A DNA stretch of 64,000 nucleotides from Candidatus Enterovibrio altilux (GCF_002381345.1 NZ_CP020663.1:186001-250000), one strand, 5' to 3'; positions 53,452 to 63,780 are shown, counted from the first letter of the stretch. Notes: a model not told the origin generated them from the sequence alone. Made by a program: numbers and translations.

Positions 53452-53802
53452 CAGTCACTCATATAGGTTTATCACTCAAGATGATTAATGCCTCAGTGTA
53501 AGCAAGCTGAAACAATATATAATTTATACAGCAAATAGTATGCCAGATGAAAGATGATTAGACTATTAGCATCCGTGTTAAAAGATACAATCAGAACTCT
53601 CTAAATTACATCTTATTTTAAAATGCATGTCAAAATGAGAATATCTGAAGGCTGTTACTGCTTTGAAGATTGGATAATGAATTCGTCACCTTATAGTTAT
53701 AATAAAGTGACGATGATTGTGTCATTATTATTTTACATAATTTCATGGTAAAATTATTAATCTTCTTCCTATTTTTGTTCTTGTTCTTGAGTTTAGCTGG
53801 TC
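53452..53802. other. Spacer upstream of the ligase-like gene, with an imperfect palindrome
   Basis: No gene recognised. CGTCAC (53684) and GTGACG (to 53712), with TTAT/ATAA inside, form a 29-bp imperfect palindrome that could bind a dimeric regulator. It is ~230 bp upstream of the ligase-like gene's start. Confidence 0.4.
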
Positions 53803-54146
53803 AGCATGAATATCATTGATTCTACGGGGCTGTAAGTCTATGATGAAGATTCGTGGAAAGTGAAAAGAATGGCACTGGCGGATAAACGGCAAGTTTGGTG
53901 TCAGTGACATTTAGCGGTAGTTATAAATGCGCATAAAATTATTGCTGCGGAATGAAGCCCATCGAATGTGACTGATAGTGAAGTACTGCCTGATTAGTTC
54001 AAACGAATCCACCGAAGAACTAATGAGATATCAGACGATCATTCTTATGATACTGTTCATGTTAAACGGGAAGTTCCATTCATTCCGCTAAGAAATAGCT
54101 TAGCTTTTAATAAACAAGATCATCAGTGTAATTTAGCCGTCAGTGG
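53803..54146 (+). mobile_element. IS903-like relic 21 (plus, middle segment)
   Basis: Plus-sense fragment from ATTGATTCTACGGGGCTG (first catalytic Asp region) to AATTTAGCCGTCAGTG, where relic 22 begins. Neither end of the IS is present. Confidence 0.82.
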
Positions 54147-54147
54147 G

Positions 54148-54224
54148 GCTTGGTCTCCTAGTTTGAGTTCAGATAGCAAATCCCAACATGATTAACTATT
54201 AGAACTCAAATTAGGAAGTAAAAT
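54148..54224. mobile_element. IS903-like relic 22, 77-bp miniature derivative
   Basis: GGCTTGGTCTCCTAGTTTGA at the left and AACTCAAATTAGGAAGTAAA at the right are the two right-end termini of the composite. They are fused after only ~55 bp (CTATTAG|AACTC). The ends are among the better preserved in the window. Confidence 0.78.
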
Positions 54225-54476
54225 AAATGAATCTTTGCTGACCTCTCAATGGCATTACAATACACATTTGGTAATGCAAACTGCAAACTATTATAATGAT
54301 TAAGTTGCTAAATACATGATGTTTCCTACGATTATTCTGCTTGATTATACTATACTTGCTTCAAGCTAGTGATTTTGTAACAAGGACTATCCATAGACTT
54401 AAATATTTAAGTAAACCTAGCTATTTAAACCATAGATTTATGGTTAAATCATCTTATTTAGAGTACACACCCCATT
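54225..54476 (-). mobile_element. IS903-like relic 23 (minus, partial)
   Basis: Minus-sense fragment beginning AATGAATCTTTGCTGACCTC directly after relic 22 and running to a decayed left end (ATCTTATTTAGAGTAC) near 54476. Relics 21-23 form a nest in which the orientation changes at relic 22. Confidence 0.78.
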
Positions 54477-54535
54477 TAGTGTTACAAGGAAAATTCCCTA
54501 TCTAGGGGCTTTTTAGATAAGTTTAGGGAGGGAAT

Positions 54536-54706
54536 TTACTTCATGTTTAATACTTTGCTACCTCTTCCATCACGCCAACCACCTAGCCATTAACTACGAG
54601 TGCCCATGGTTTGATAAGGACAGGTCTCAGAAGATCGACCATTTATTCCTGCTTGGTAACCTTTAGACTGCGCTCGTTCTAAACGATCTCGCTTCTGTCT
54701 TTTCAT
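54536..54706 (-). pseudogene. rmf: rmf, ribosome modulation factor, with one in-frame stop
   Basis: From ATG 54706 (GGAGG-type ribosome-binding site) the frame reads MKRQKRDRLERAQSKGYQAG, then GRSSETCPYQTMGTRS, then TAA at codon 39 (54590-54592), then WLGGWRDGRG to TAA at 54536-54538. E. coli Rmf has RSQWLGGWRE, so the stop replaces Gln (CAA to TAA, one transition). There are no indels; the other 55 codons are open. Rmf dimerises 70S ribosomes in stationary phase. The position beside the DUF3466 gene and uup is the normal vibrio context. Either a very young pseudogene or a read-through case. Confidence 0.85.
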
Positions 54707-54871
54707 ATCTCCGTCCTCCTATTCTTCGACGTGTTCATCTTCTCAGTATGATCGCAATTAGCCTGCTTTTTTATGAACTGTACTCATTTTAGACTTATTC
54801 AAGCACCAATAATAATCAAGCATTGTACGGTTAATTTCGATAAAAATGTAAATATGAGCCAACAATGAAAA

Positions 54872-56734
54872 CTATTTTTTACGACAAAATGCGCAAGCAA
54901 AAGCAAACAATCCTAAACCAATAAAGCCAATACTACCACCAGAGCGAGATACATTGCTAACTTTATATACACGTGGAATAATGTCACCAGTAACTCGTGT
55001 TAACTTCACTGCTACCAACTCTTCAGTACCATTACACAAAGCATTTTGCACCGTTGAATTGTAGCCTCCTACACAATAAAATGCAGATGCTGCAATGTTA
55101 CCATTATCCGCAATATCAAATGCTTCAGCAATACGGAATTGGTTGTTATTACCCATCGAATTTCCGTCATTGGTTAAATCATCTAGCAACCAGCCACGCT
55201 TATTGTTTAAATCAGTCAAATTTGGCGCGGAACCATGAAGATAAATATACCCGCGTTGACGGCGAGAGCGATTACGTGCTGTTTCCACGTCAACCTTACC
55301 CACCAACTCGTTATTATTGTTGATGGCGGCTACGGTTGCATTGTAGCCAGGAAAAAATAAGGCACTTTGCGACATTCCAAGTAATGTAGTGGAGTTCCCC
55401 TCATTAATAAATACTGTTTCAGCATATGCTCCGTTAGATCGACGAGAGTTCTTTACGATACCCACTACAATACCATTCGTATTTATATCATTAGCCACAG
55501 TATACGAGTAGATAATGTTACCGTTTTGTCTAAGGTCAATACCAGGAATGAGTGACATTGTCCAACAACGCAAAGACGCATTTGTATTGAGATTAGTCAG
55601 ACACGTAGCAAAATCTAATATTGGTGTATACTTAACTGCACGCACATAGAAGTCATTGTCATTGTAAGTATTAAAACCCACCATCATTGGTGCAGTTTCG
55701 CCCGTTAGTATAGAAGCAGATTTAACCGAAGCTTGTGGAGTATTGGTTGTACTTTTAATAGAGCTGTTGCCTGTCCCAGTTTGAAAGTCGGCAATAATAC
55801 GAGCATTTTCAGGATTAGTATAGGAATCAACCCAAATAGCAGCCTGATTGGCAAACTGAAAGTACTGGCAAGCACGATCAGTATAACTTACATTCATTAT
55901 ACAACTAGATAAATTCTCGAGCATTGAGCCTTCAGGAGCCTTTTTTCCGTTATTTGGGTCCGCCATATTGTTAATAGAAGCAGAGCCAAATGTGATTTTT
56001 ATTCCACTGAAAATAATAGCACCATGTGCAATGCTTTGACCAATCAAAGGAATTAACTGATTTGAGGAGAATGGTGGGAGCAACTCCATGGTGTCGTTGA
56101 ATCCACGAACTTTAAATGCTCTTGCGTAAACAGATTCATTTTGAAAGTACGGGCTGCTTGAAACACCAACAGTGCTTCCAGAATTTAAAATTTGATTTAT
56201 CACAACATTGGTAGAATCAGGATTAGCTGAACCCAACGGTGGTGTTCCACTGACACCAGCTCCAAAAGGATTCGTTTTCGTACCATTAACCGCCGCAGTA
56301 ATGTTCGATATATAACCGTCATTCCACGCATTAATCTCTTTTTTTAAGCCTCCATAACAGACTTGGTTGCTGTCTTCAGCATCACAAATTGTCCCCTCTG
56401 CTTTCAAGCCATACCATTGCCCAGCAGCCCATGAATTACATGTATTATAGCCTAGGTGGTTGTCACAATAAGTCTTTAATGTCTTGTAACTATTAATTAT
56501 ATGCTCTTCATCTACCATGTAAGGCATTTCTTCTGAGTAATGCAACCCTACAGGGCCAATCAATACTTCAGTAGCAACTTGTGAACCATCTGGAGAAATA
56601 GCAGTTGCTGCAGACGATTGTCCGGTCACCGCAACGGTTTCTAACGTGACATTATAAACAGCAGCATTCACGCAAAAAGGTATTCCAATAACCATTATAG
56701 CGGTTGCTGATAATTTAATTGTATTGAATTGCAT
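54872..56734 (-). CDS. DUF3466 family exported protein with GlyGly-CTERM anchor
   Basis: 620 residues. Signal peptide ends near FCVNAAVYNV. The long extracytoplasmic region has repeated short beta motifs (for example YTVANDINTNGIVVGIVKNS and ATVAAINNNNELVGKVDVE), as in HAF-type repeat proteins. The end is SRSGGSIGFIGLGLFAFACAFCRKK in pattern: a GG-x-S motif, a hydrophobic helix and a basic tail (~600-620). That is the GlyGly-CTERM sorting signal processed by rhombosortase. Vibrionaceae carry this gene between rmf and uup, as here. Function unknown. The start at 56734 abuts the end of uup with almost no gap. Intact. Confidence 0.88.
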   Translation of the reverse strand: MQFNTIKLSATAIMVIGIPFCVNAAVYNVTLETVAVTGQSSAATAISPDGSQVATEVLIGPVGLHYSEEMPYMVDEEHIINSYKTLKTYCDNHLGYNTCNSWAAGQWYGLKAEGTICDAEDSNQVCYGGLKKEINAWNDGYISNITAAVNGTKTNPFGAGVSGTPPLGSANPDSTNVVINQILNSGSTVGVSSSPYFQNESVYARAFKVRGFNDTMELLPPFSSNQLIPLIGQSIAHGAIIFSGIKITFGSASINNMADPNNGKKAPEGSMLENLSSCIMNVSYTDRACQYFQFANQAAIWVDSYTNPENARIIADFQTGTGNSSIKSTTNTPQASVKSASILTGETAPMMVGFNTYNDNDFYVRAVKYTPILDFATCLTNLNTNASLRCWTMSLIPGIDLRQNGNIIYSYTVANDINTNGIVVGIVKNSRRSNGAYAETVFINEGNSTTLLGMSQSALFFPGYNATVAAINNNNELVGKVDVETARNRSRRQRGYIYLHGSAPNLTDLNNKRGWLLDDLTNDGNSMGNNNQFRIAEAFDIADNGNIAASAFYCVGGYNSTVQNALCNGTEELVAVKLTRVTGDIIPRVYKVSNVSRSGGSIGFIGLGLFAFACAFCRKK

Positions 56735-56737
56735 TAC

Positions 56738-58655
56738 CTATTCCTTTTGCATCTCTCCAAGTTCTTCCCAACGTTTAAAAACAACTTTTAATTCAGTTTC
56801 TGTTTCACTCAATTTTTGCAGCATAAGCTGTGTTCCATCATTACTTCGCTGGAAGAATGCAGGATTATTAATTAACTCCTGCACACGCAAAATTTCATTT
56901 TCTAAGTTTTCAAAAATTTGTTGAAGTACTACAAGCTCTCTTTGTAACTTATAAGACCGTTTTTTACATACATTTTTGGTTTCCGTTTTTTTTAGGCAAC
57001 ACAGATGCAACTGGTGCTTTCACTGTCTTCAGTTCATTTGTTTCAGTAGCCTTTAAATAATTCTCTCGTTGTTGAAGTGCGTCATGATAGCCACCAATAC
57101 ATTTGAAAATAATTCCATCACCTTCAAAAACCCAGCTATGTGTTACAGTGTTATCAACGAATTGACGATCGTGACTCGCTAATAGTAAGGTGCCCTGATA
57201 GTTGGCAAGTAATTCTTCTAACAGTTCCAGAGTTTCGATATCCAAATCATTGGTTGGCTCATCTAGCACCAATAAGTTAGTAGGTCTGAGGAATAAACGA
57301 GCCAATAGAAGACGGTTTTTTTCACCACCAGATAAAGCTTTCACTGGAGTACGAGCGCGACTAGGATGAAATAAAAAATCTTGTAGATATCCAAGTACAT
57401 GGCGCTGGCGTCCACCAATATTAACTTCCAATTTACCTTCTGCGAGGTTATCGATCACTGTTTTATTTGGATCTAACGTTTCACGATACTGATCAAAGTA
57501 ACCAATATTTAACTTTGTACCTACGTGTAACTTACCGGTATCAGTTTTCAGCTGCTTTAGCATCACTTTAAGCAAAGTACTCTTGCCACAACCGTTCGGG
57601 CCAATTAGAGCAATGCGATCACCACGCATTACATTGAAGCTAAAATCATCAATAAGACGCATTTTACCCAATCGATAACTAATGTGCTTCGCTTCAAAAA
57701 TAATTTTTCCAGAACGAAAACCATCGTCAAGTTGAATATTTACATTCCCAAGCATGTCAATGCGCTCAGAACGTTCGCGACGCAGCTTTTTCAGTGCTCG
57801 AACTCGTCCTTCATTACGGGTACGACGAGCTTTAATGCCTTGACGAATCCACGTTTCTCCTTGTGCCAACTTTTTATCAAATAAAATATTTTGTTCTGCT
57901 TCTACACGTAGCGCTTCTTCTTTACCTTCGAGATACATGTCATAATTACCCGGCCAAGAAGAAAGTATGCCGCGATCAAGATCCACGATGCGTGTTGCCA
58001 TTGAGCGGATAAATGCACGATCGTGTGAGATAAAAATGATTGAACCTTTAAAAATTTTGAGAAAATTTTCTAACCACATAATGGTTGCCACATCCAAATG
58101 GTTCGTTGGCTCATCAAGCAGAAGAATATCAGGATCGCACACTAACGCACGCGCTAGTGCGGCTTTACGCTGCCAACCTCCCGACAACTCAGCAAGCTTT
58201 TTATTACCCTCTAATTTCAGGTCATGCAATACTTGCGTAATTTGGTTTTCAAAATGCCATCCTCCGCTATGATCAAGTTGATCTTGCACACGTGCTAAAC
58301 GATTAATCTCCTTTTCACTCGAATCCGTTTCCATATAACCAAGAAGTTCATGGTATTCTTTAAGAATTTTCCCCACTTCAGCCAGTCCCTCAGCAACGTA
58401 ATCAATAACCGTGCCTACTACATTACGCGGAGGATCTTGTTCAAGACAAGATACTTTCAAATTTTGCTTACGGTTAATGCTACCATCATCTAGCTGAACC
58501 GTGCCGTATATAACTTTCATCAGTGTTGATTTACCGGTCCCATTACGGCCCACCAAACACACACGCTCACCGGGTTGAAGAATAAATGCCGTTTTATTAA
58601 GTAGCGGATTATCGCCGTACGCAAGTTGGGCGTTAGTTATATTAATCAATGACAT
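56738..58655 (-). pseudogene. uup: Uup, ABC-F ATPase, with a +1 frameshift in an A8 run before the C-terminal domain
   Basis: 58655-56964 encodes 563 residues with two ABC modules: Walker A GRNGTGKST and GPNGCGKST; signatures LSGGWQRKAALARA and LSGGEKNRLLLARL; Walker B LLLDEPTNHLD and LVLDEPTNDLD. It then ends KKNGNQKCM-stop. The normal DNA-binding coiled-coil C-terminal domain continues in the next frame (KKTETKNVCKKRSYKLQREL to 56738). The two frames meet at a run of eight A (eight T on the plus strand at ~56985-56992). Removing one A restores the family-length protein of ~635 residues. Polymerase slippage could make some full-length product, and the 563-residue form retains both ATPase modules. 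Uup has roles in precise transposon excision and ribosome biogenesis. Confidence 0.82.
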
Positions 58656-59363
58656 GTATATCTAGCCATGTTTTAAACTTAAAGAAACCAAAGAGCAAAC
58701 CTCGTAAATTGGGAACTAAATTGCCTTCATGTTGAAGATATAGTACTGAAATAGTGATGTCATAACGTAAAAATATCATATCAACAAATGTTACTTTTTT
58801 AATATAGTTGGATATTATAATATTTTTCATGGCTTAGTATACTCTATCAATGTTAAAATTCAGGCTTGAATACTTAAAATTTGTCATTTGTTCTAGAGAT
58901 CAAATAATCTATAAGCTCTGAAAAAAGCACAGTAAAAAATTATTCAAAAGTTACTTTAAAAGAACATTCACTTTGAAAGTAAACGTTGTTTTTTAAATGT
59001 GCACTCATCATCTTTCATAGTCACTCTATTGGGCTAAAACGTAGACTATAAGGAAAATAGTAGTGAAGCTCAATATTGCAAACAAATGCCGTACCTTTGA
59101 CTAAGTTATGCTGATAATGTCCTGCGACATTGAAAGCAATATAAAACTGATGAATTAATAGGTAATTTTCTCAGTTTACTAAAAATTTTCATAATATTTT
59201 TATTACTTATTTTTTCATACTTGCAGACCACGGAACCACCAATATCGCAAAATTTCTGGCCCCAGTAAAATTAATATGACTACAATTATCCATTATTTTA
59301 CAACTTTATTTTGCCCTTTACATATCCATTCACGCGTCATTTTGTTGCTTGAGCTGGGTAGGC
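58656..59363. other. Spacer between uup and rlmKL, with a second copy of a dispersed repeat
   Basis: About 700 bp AT-rich, no gene found. Vibrios often have a small glutaredoxin-like gene here; no trace was recognised. It contains the repeat at 58866-58968. Confidence 0.5.
58866..58968. repeat. Dispersed ~100-bp repeat, copy B
   Basis: Starts TTGAATACTTAAAATTTGTC and aligns with 12141-12240 nearly end to end, ending TTTAAAAGAAC against TTTTAAGTAAC. Not related to the IS903-like element. Confidence 0.6.
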
Positions 59364-60647
59364 TGCTTTGTTTCCTAATGCGAGTTCAGATAGCAAATCA
59401 CAGCATGATGAACTATTAGACCATCGCTTTCGTTTTAAGCATACCTAGTCTTATCAACTTATTTAAGACTTTTATCATGGCGTAAATCTCGCTAATATGA
59501 GCATTATGATCTTTTAAGTTCAATGTCCCTCCAAGTAACGTTTTGACACGAAACCTTGCCGTCTTTAATAGAGAATATTTATGGTAATCATACTTTATTT
59601 TTCAATGCTCATTGGAACCGTATAATTTCTGGCAACTGACCGTTAAATGACGCGGATAACCTCGTCCCCAAAAAGTGGCTCCTTTTATTGGTGGTATTAG
59701 TGGAACCACTCGTTTAATACGAACGGTTCCGTCACATTGTCTGGTTTCGTAAGCACCGTCGGCTGATATTTTATTAATTTTTCGGCAGGTCTGTTTAAGC
59801 AAGCTAAGTAGCACTTCACCATCAGTCACATTTAGATGCACTTAACTCAGTAGCAATAATTTCATGCGTATTCATATCTACCACTAAATGTAATTTGTGG
59901 TAGATTCGCCATTTTCCATCAATACTATATTTTTTCACTTTCCATTCTTCTTCACCGTAAACGTTGAGCCCCGTAAAATGAATGGCTAAGTGCTGTATGC
60001 TTCCTTTATTCTTCTAATCTTCGTCTTGAACGTGACGTTAATCATTTTGGCTCGCTTGCTAATACATGAATAGTGAGGACATAATAATGGCAGTGGAACA
60101 AGTTTAAAAACAGGATTAATTAATCCTTGCAGACCTCTAAATCACATTGAAAATGCATATTTAACTATGAGCACAGTTGTAATCGTTAAGTCACGAAATA
60201 ATCGAAATTTTTCATGATTATCCTGCTTAATTTGATTCCATAACTGAATAGCTTTTCATCAATCCAAAATGTAAGTAAGCCACGATTGATTAAAGCTTGA
60301 TTATACTACTTCCAATTAGTTGTTTTGTAACGAAGATTGTTCATAAACCCGAATATTTAAGTGAGCCTAACTGCTTGGTGTATTGATTAAAAATTTAGTT
60401 TCCTTATTTAGGAAATAAAGCCGGTTACCATAAACATTCCATAGCAGAGACAGCAATGGTTCGAATCAAAAAACCACTGATAGGAACATTGAGTCTAAAG
60501 AAGCACACAACTCAGATTAGCAAAACCGACGCCATGATAAAAGTGTTACCTAAGCTGACAGGGCTAGGTATGCCTAACATGAAAGCGATTATTCAATTAT
60601 TAGTCATGTTGAAATTGGTTACCTGAACTCGATTAAGAAATAAGGCC
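59364..60647 (-). mobile_element. IS903-like composite relic 24 (minus, full span)
   Basis: The clearest composite, 1284 bp. Right end TGCTTTGTTTCCTAATG at 59364 and minus-sense body. The left end TTTAGGAAATAAAGCC at 60422 is fused without a gap to GGTTACCATAAACATTCC, and the inverted extra right end runs to AGAAATAAGGCC at 60647. The two ~226-bp ends (59364-59592 and 60422-60647) are inverted copies of each other. Flanking 9-mers do not match. Confidence 0.9.
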
Positions 60648-60915
60648 TTTTTAACGTGACATAGAACCATTATTTCATGGATACGTAACACCTGAAAAAT
60701 CATTGCTATATTCCAACTTTAGAAAGTAAGAAGTACCTCTTATTATACGATAATACGCTCTACCATCATAAATTTTATCGTACTGAATGGTGAGTTTCTA
60801 TTTTGGTTAGCGGTTAGCGGTTAGAAACACTCCTATAGTTCATAGTATGGCCTGAAATCATCAATACATAAAACATTTACAATGCGTCTTAGTATGCAAT
60901 AAATAAGTTCTCATA

Positions 60916-63054
60916 CTATAAAACACTAAGGTCATGAACCTTCATGTGAGTCATGAGCCAGCAGTTATTAATATATTTATTACGTTCAAAATCCAAAGGT
61001 ATTAAGCCTTTAGTAATGTTTTTAGCAAACAAGCCTATTTCGTTTAACTTTTCAAGATCTATTTTGAAGTTGCGCTTATTATTTGAAAACACAATTTCAC
61101 CATTTACACGAAGAAGACGTTTTAAGGCAACCATTACCTTCAAATAGTCACGCTGAACATCAAACGTATCTTCCATACGTTTAGAATTAGAAAAAGTCGG
61201 TGGATTGATAAAAATAAGATCATACTGGCCAGAAGCCATAGACAACCATTTCAAACAATCTGTTTGAATATACTGATGTTGGTGCCCTACTTTGTGATTT
61301 AACTGCATGTTACGCTCAGCCCAAGCAAGGTACGTCTTAGACATATCCACTGTTGTTGTCGATTTAGCGCCACCAGTAGCCGCATGCACCGTAGCTGCTC
61401 CTGTATACGCAAACAAGTTCAAAAATTTTTTACCAGCTGCTTTTTCACCTAACATCTTACGAATATTGCGGTGATCCAAGAACAAACCCGTATCAATATA
61501 GTCTTGAAGGTTTACTTCTAACTTAACACCGTATTCCATAACATTCATGAAGCGCTTTGCTTCACTCAGCTTCTGATACTGGTTTGCGCCTTTTTGCTTT
61601 TCACGTTTTTTCAAAATTATATTGTTAGCATTAACGCCAGTCACGGCGATAGATGCACGAACAATATCCAACAGCCGACAACGTGCCGTTTTCTTCGAAA
61701 TTGTTCTAGGTGCTGCGTATTCTTGAATAATTATGTAATTTTTATAGCGATCAATAGCAACATTATAATCAGGCAAATCTGCATAGTATAAGCGGTAGCA
61801 TTCAATATCTTGCTTTTTAGCCCACTTTTCAAATTTTTTAATGTTTTTACGAAGTCTATTCAAAAATTCAGGCGCAACCATTTTATGACTTTCAGTGATA
61901 ACAGCTTTCCTGTGGGCAGTAATCTGGCAGGTTTTCAGCATACAATTTAGTGTGCCATTATGTAACTTACATTTACTTTTTGTCTGCATTTTAATACAGC
62001 TAAGCAATTCATATGAACCTGAATAGATAGAGATGACTGATCCTTTGCATTCCGTTTGTAGTTGCACACTCAACCGAGTATACAGTGTAATTAAGTCAGA
62101 TATTGTACCATGGCGGTCGCCATATGACGGGTTAAAAATGACATGACCCGTTTTAAAACCGTCTAGTTTCATCAGCTCGGCAACATCACGTAGTGCAAAT
62201 AAGATCAAGTCATAGACACCAGTATAGTATACATTTGATTTAGCAATTTCAAGTATACGGACATCATTGTCATAATCAAAGAGATGCATTTTACATGTAG
62301 CTGGTCCATTTTTCGATTTGAACGTTACTCCAGCATACACTTCCATCCACAGCTCACAGTTAAATGAACGCAATGATTCAAAACTTCAATGTTTACGTTT
62401 TAGACCTAGTGCAACTTGAGCTGCCATCATTGCGGCTTCTGTCAATACAGTAGCTAAACCATACATTGGATTAAACAATGACAGCTCCAATGTCCAACCG
62501 CTTTCTATTACAAGTGCAGCGGCATTGGTTACGCGTAATGATACTAGACCAATTTCAGCACAATAGACACGTTGGTGCAAGCTACTACCAACCATATCAA
62601 TACCTCACATACCCGTCTTTCTCGATAAACGCACATGCATACGAAGATCAAGCAGTTCACAATCGATGCTTGGGCGATCTCAATCCGTTTTCACGAAACA
62701 GCTAACAATAGCACCTGTAACTTTTAGTATGCCGTTCTGGCTGTTTCGGATTTCGTTATTTCTACCATTAAAATTGACAAAAATACGCTTATTTTCACTA
62801 AAATATGTAGGCCAGTTAATAGCAGTTACGCCCAGATACAGATCCATGTCATCACATACATCAGATTCACTAAGAACAAGAATGAAGCGTAATGCAGTGC
62901 GGTTCCAAAGATAGCAAGTCTACAGTCTCTTTTCATCAGTACGAAAATGAACACCAGCATTAATCACTTTACTGTTGCTTGCACCACATTGCTCAAGTTC
63001 TATTTCAAATAAATTTTCAATGCCACGAGGGGTCATTGCTAAATATTGATTCAT
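60916..63054 (-). pseudogene. rlmKL: rlmKL: RlmK half open, RlmL half with four stop codons
   Basis: From ATG 63054 (MNQYLAMTPRGIENLF) one uninterrupted frame of 712 codons matches the bifunctional 23S rRNA methyltransferase throughout, with no indels. It has four in-frame stops: TAG 62920-62922, TGA 62680-62682, TGA 62605-62607 and TGA 62386-62388. All lie in the N-terminal THUMP/RlmL part (m2G2445). The RlmL motif NPPYG has become NPSYG. From 62373 to 60916 the frame is open for 485 residues and includes the whole RlmK domain (m7G2069): NPPTFSNSKRMEDTFDVQRD, FLNLFAYTGAATVHAA and DTGLFLDHRN are well kept. If an internal start is used (for example the ATG of MVAPEFLNRLRKN) a stand-alone RlmK could be made; no strong ribosome-binding site marks one. 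Confidence 0.88.
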
Positions 63055-63124
63055 GGGAAGGGATTCGGAGGGATATTATGCGCGATTATAACCAAATTAA
63101 TTGAGCTTTGCTCAACTCTACATA

Positions 63125-63354
63125 AGACATAATCCGATTTTTTAGCTAATAAAAATAACAATAGTTCGGGTTAAAAACTACTAAAAAGGACGCTGAACCT
63201 AAGGGATTACAATGCTCAGATTAAAAAATTTATAGCATGCTACAAGCGTTAAATTAGCTAACAGGGCTAAGTATACTTAAAACGAAAACGATTGTTTAAT
63301 CATTAATTATGTTGAAACATGCCATCTGAACTCAAATTAAGAAACAAAGCCAAC
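63125..63354 (+). mobile_element. IS903-like relic 25 (right-end segment only)
   Basis: Plus-sense last ~230 bp of the element, from the equivalent of GGTTACCATAAACG to AAGAAACAAAGCC at 63354. It corresponds exactly to the long terminal repeat of the composite. A possible decayed terminus (AGCTTTGCTC) lies at 63108. Confidence 0.78.
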
Positions 63355-63531
63355 CAAATATTGTATATTTAACACATTGAGACAGTGAATCTAATCCTTT
63401 GTACTCCCTTAGGGAGGTTCAATTAAAAAACAACCAAATCCTAAAAATTAGCAGGAATATATAATAAAATGCCCGACACACTCCTTGCATACAAAGCTAG
63501 AGAATTAAAATTTCTTGATTTTTGAATTTGA

Positions 63532-63608
63532 TGGCACGCCCTACAGGATTCGAACCTGTGACCTACGACTTAGAAGATCGTTGCTCTATCCATCTGAGCT
63601 AAGAGCGC
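63532..63608 (-). tRNA. tRNA-Arg (anticodon TCT)
   Basis: 77-nt tRNA with encoded CCA. The acceptor GCGCTCT pairs with AGGGCGT (one G-T). D-arm AGCTCAGATGGATAGAGC. Anticodon stem ACGAT/GTCGT with loop CTTCTAA gives anticodon TCT, decoding AGA. T-arm CACAGGTTCGAATCCTGT. Confidence 0.96.
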
Positions 63609-63642
63609 ATTTAGTTCAAGTTTAATACAGATATAATACTAA

Positions 63643-63670
63643 ATTATAAAGTGAGAAGATGCCACGTCAA
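63643..63670 (-). promoter_or_regulatory. Sigma-70 promoter of tRNA-Arg
   Basis: On the minus strand TTGACG (63670-63665), 16-bp spacer, TATAAT (63648-63643). Leaves a ~27-nt leader before the mature tRNA. A GTCAAT...ATTGAC palindrome (63666-63684) overlaps the -35. Confidence 0.7.
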
Positions 63671-63780
63671 TGATTTTTATTGACCTCCCCAATTAAAGGG
63701 GGTAATAAACATTCGCATATTCAATAATCCGTCGGCTATTATTCATATTTCAACAACTAAGAATCTTTAACTAATAAGGA

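Noticed and set aside
59355-60656. Target duplication around the best composite (relic 24)
   Set aside because: The flanking 9-mers TGGGTAGGC and TTTTTAACG do not match.
62386-62388. TGA standing where Trp is expected in rlmKL (KH-stop-SF against KHWGF), suggesting UGA recoded as Trp
   Set aside because: Intact genes use TGG for Trp, tolR and others end with TGA, and other TGA stops (ybeZ, fur, other rlmKL sites) do not fall on Trp positions.
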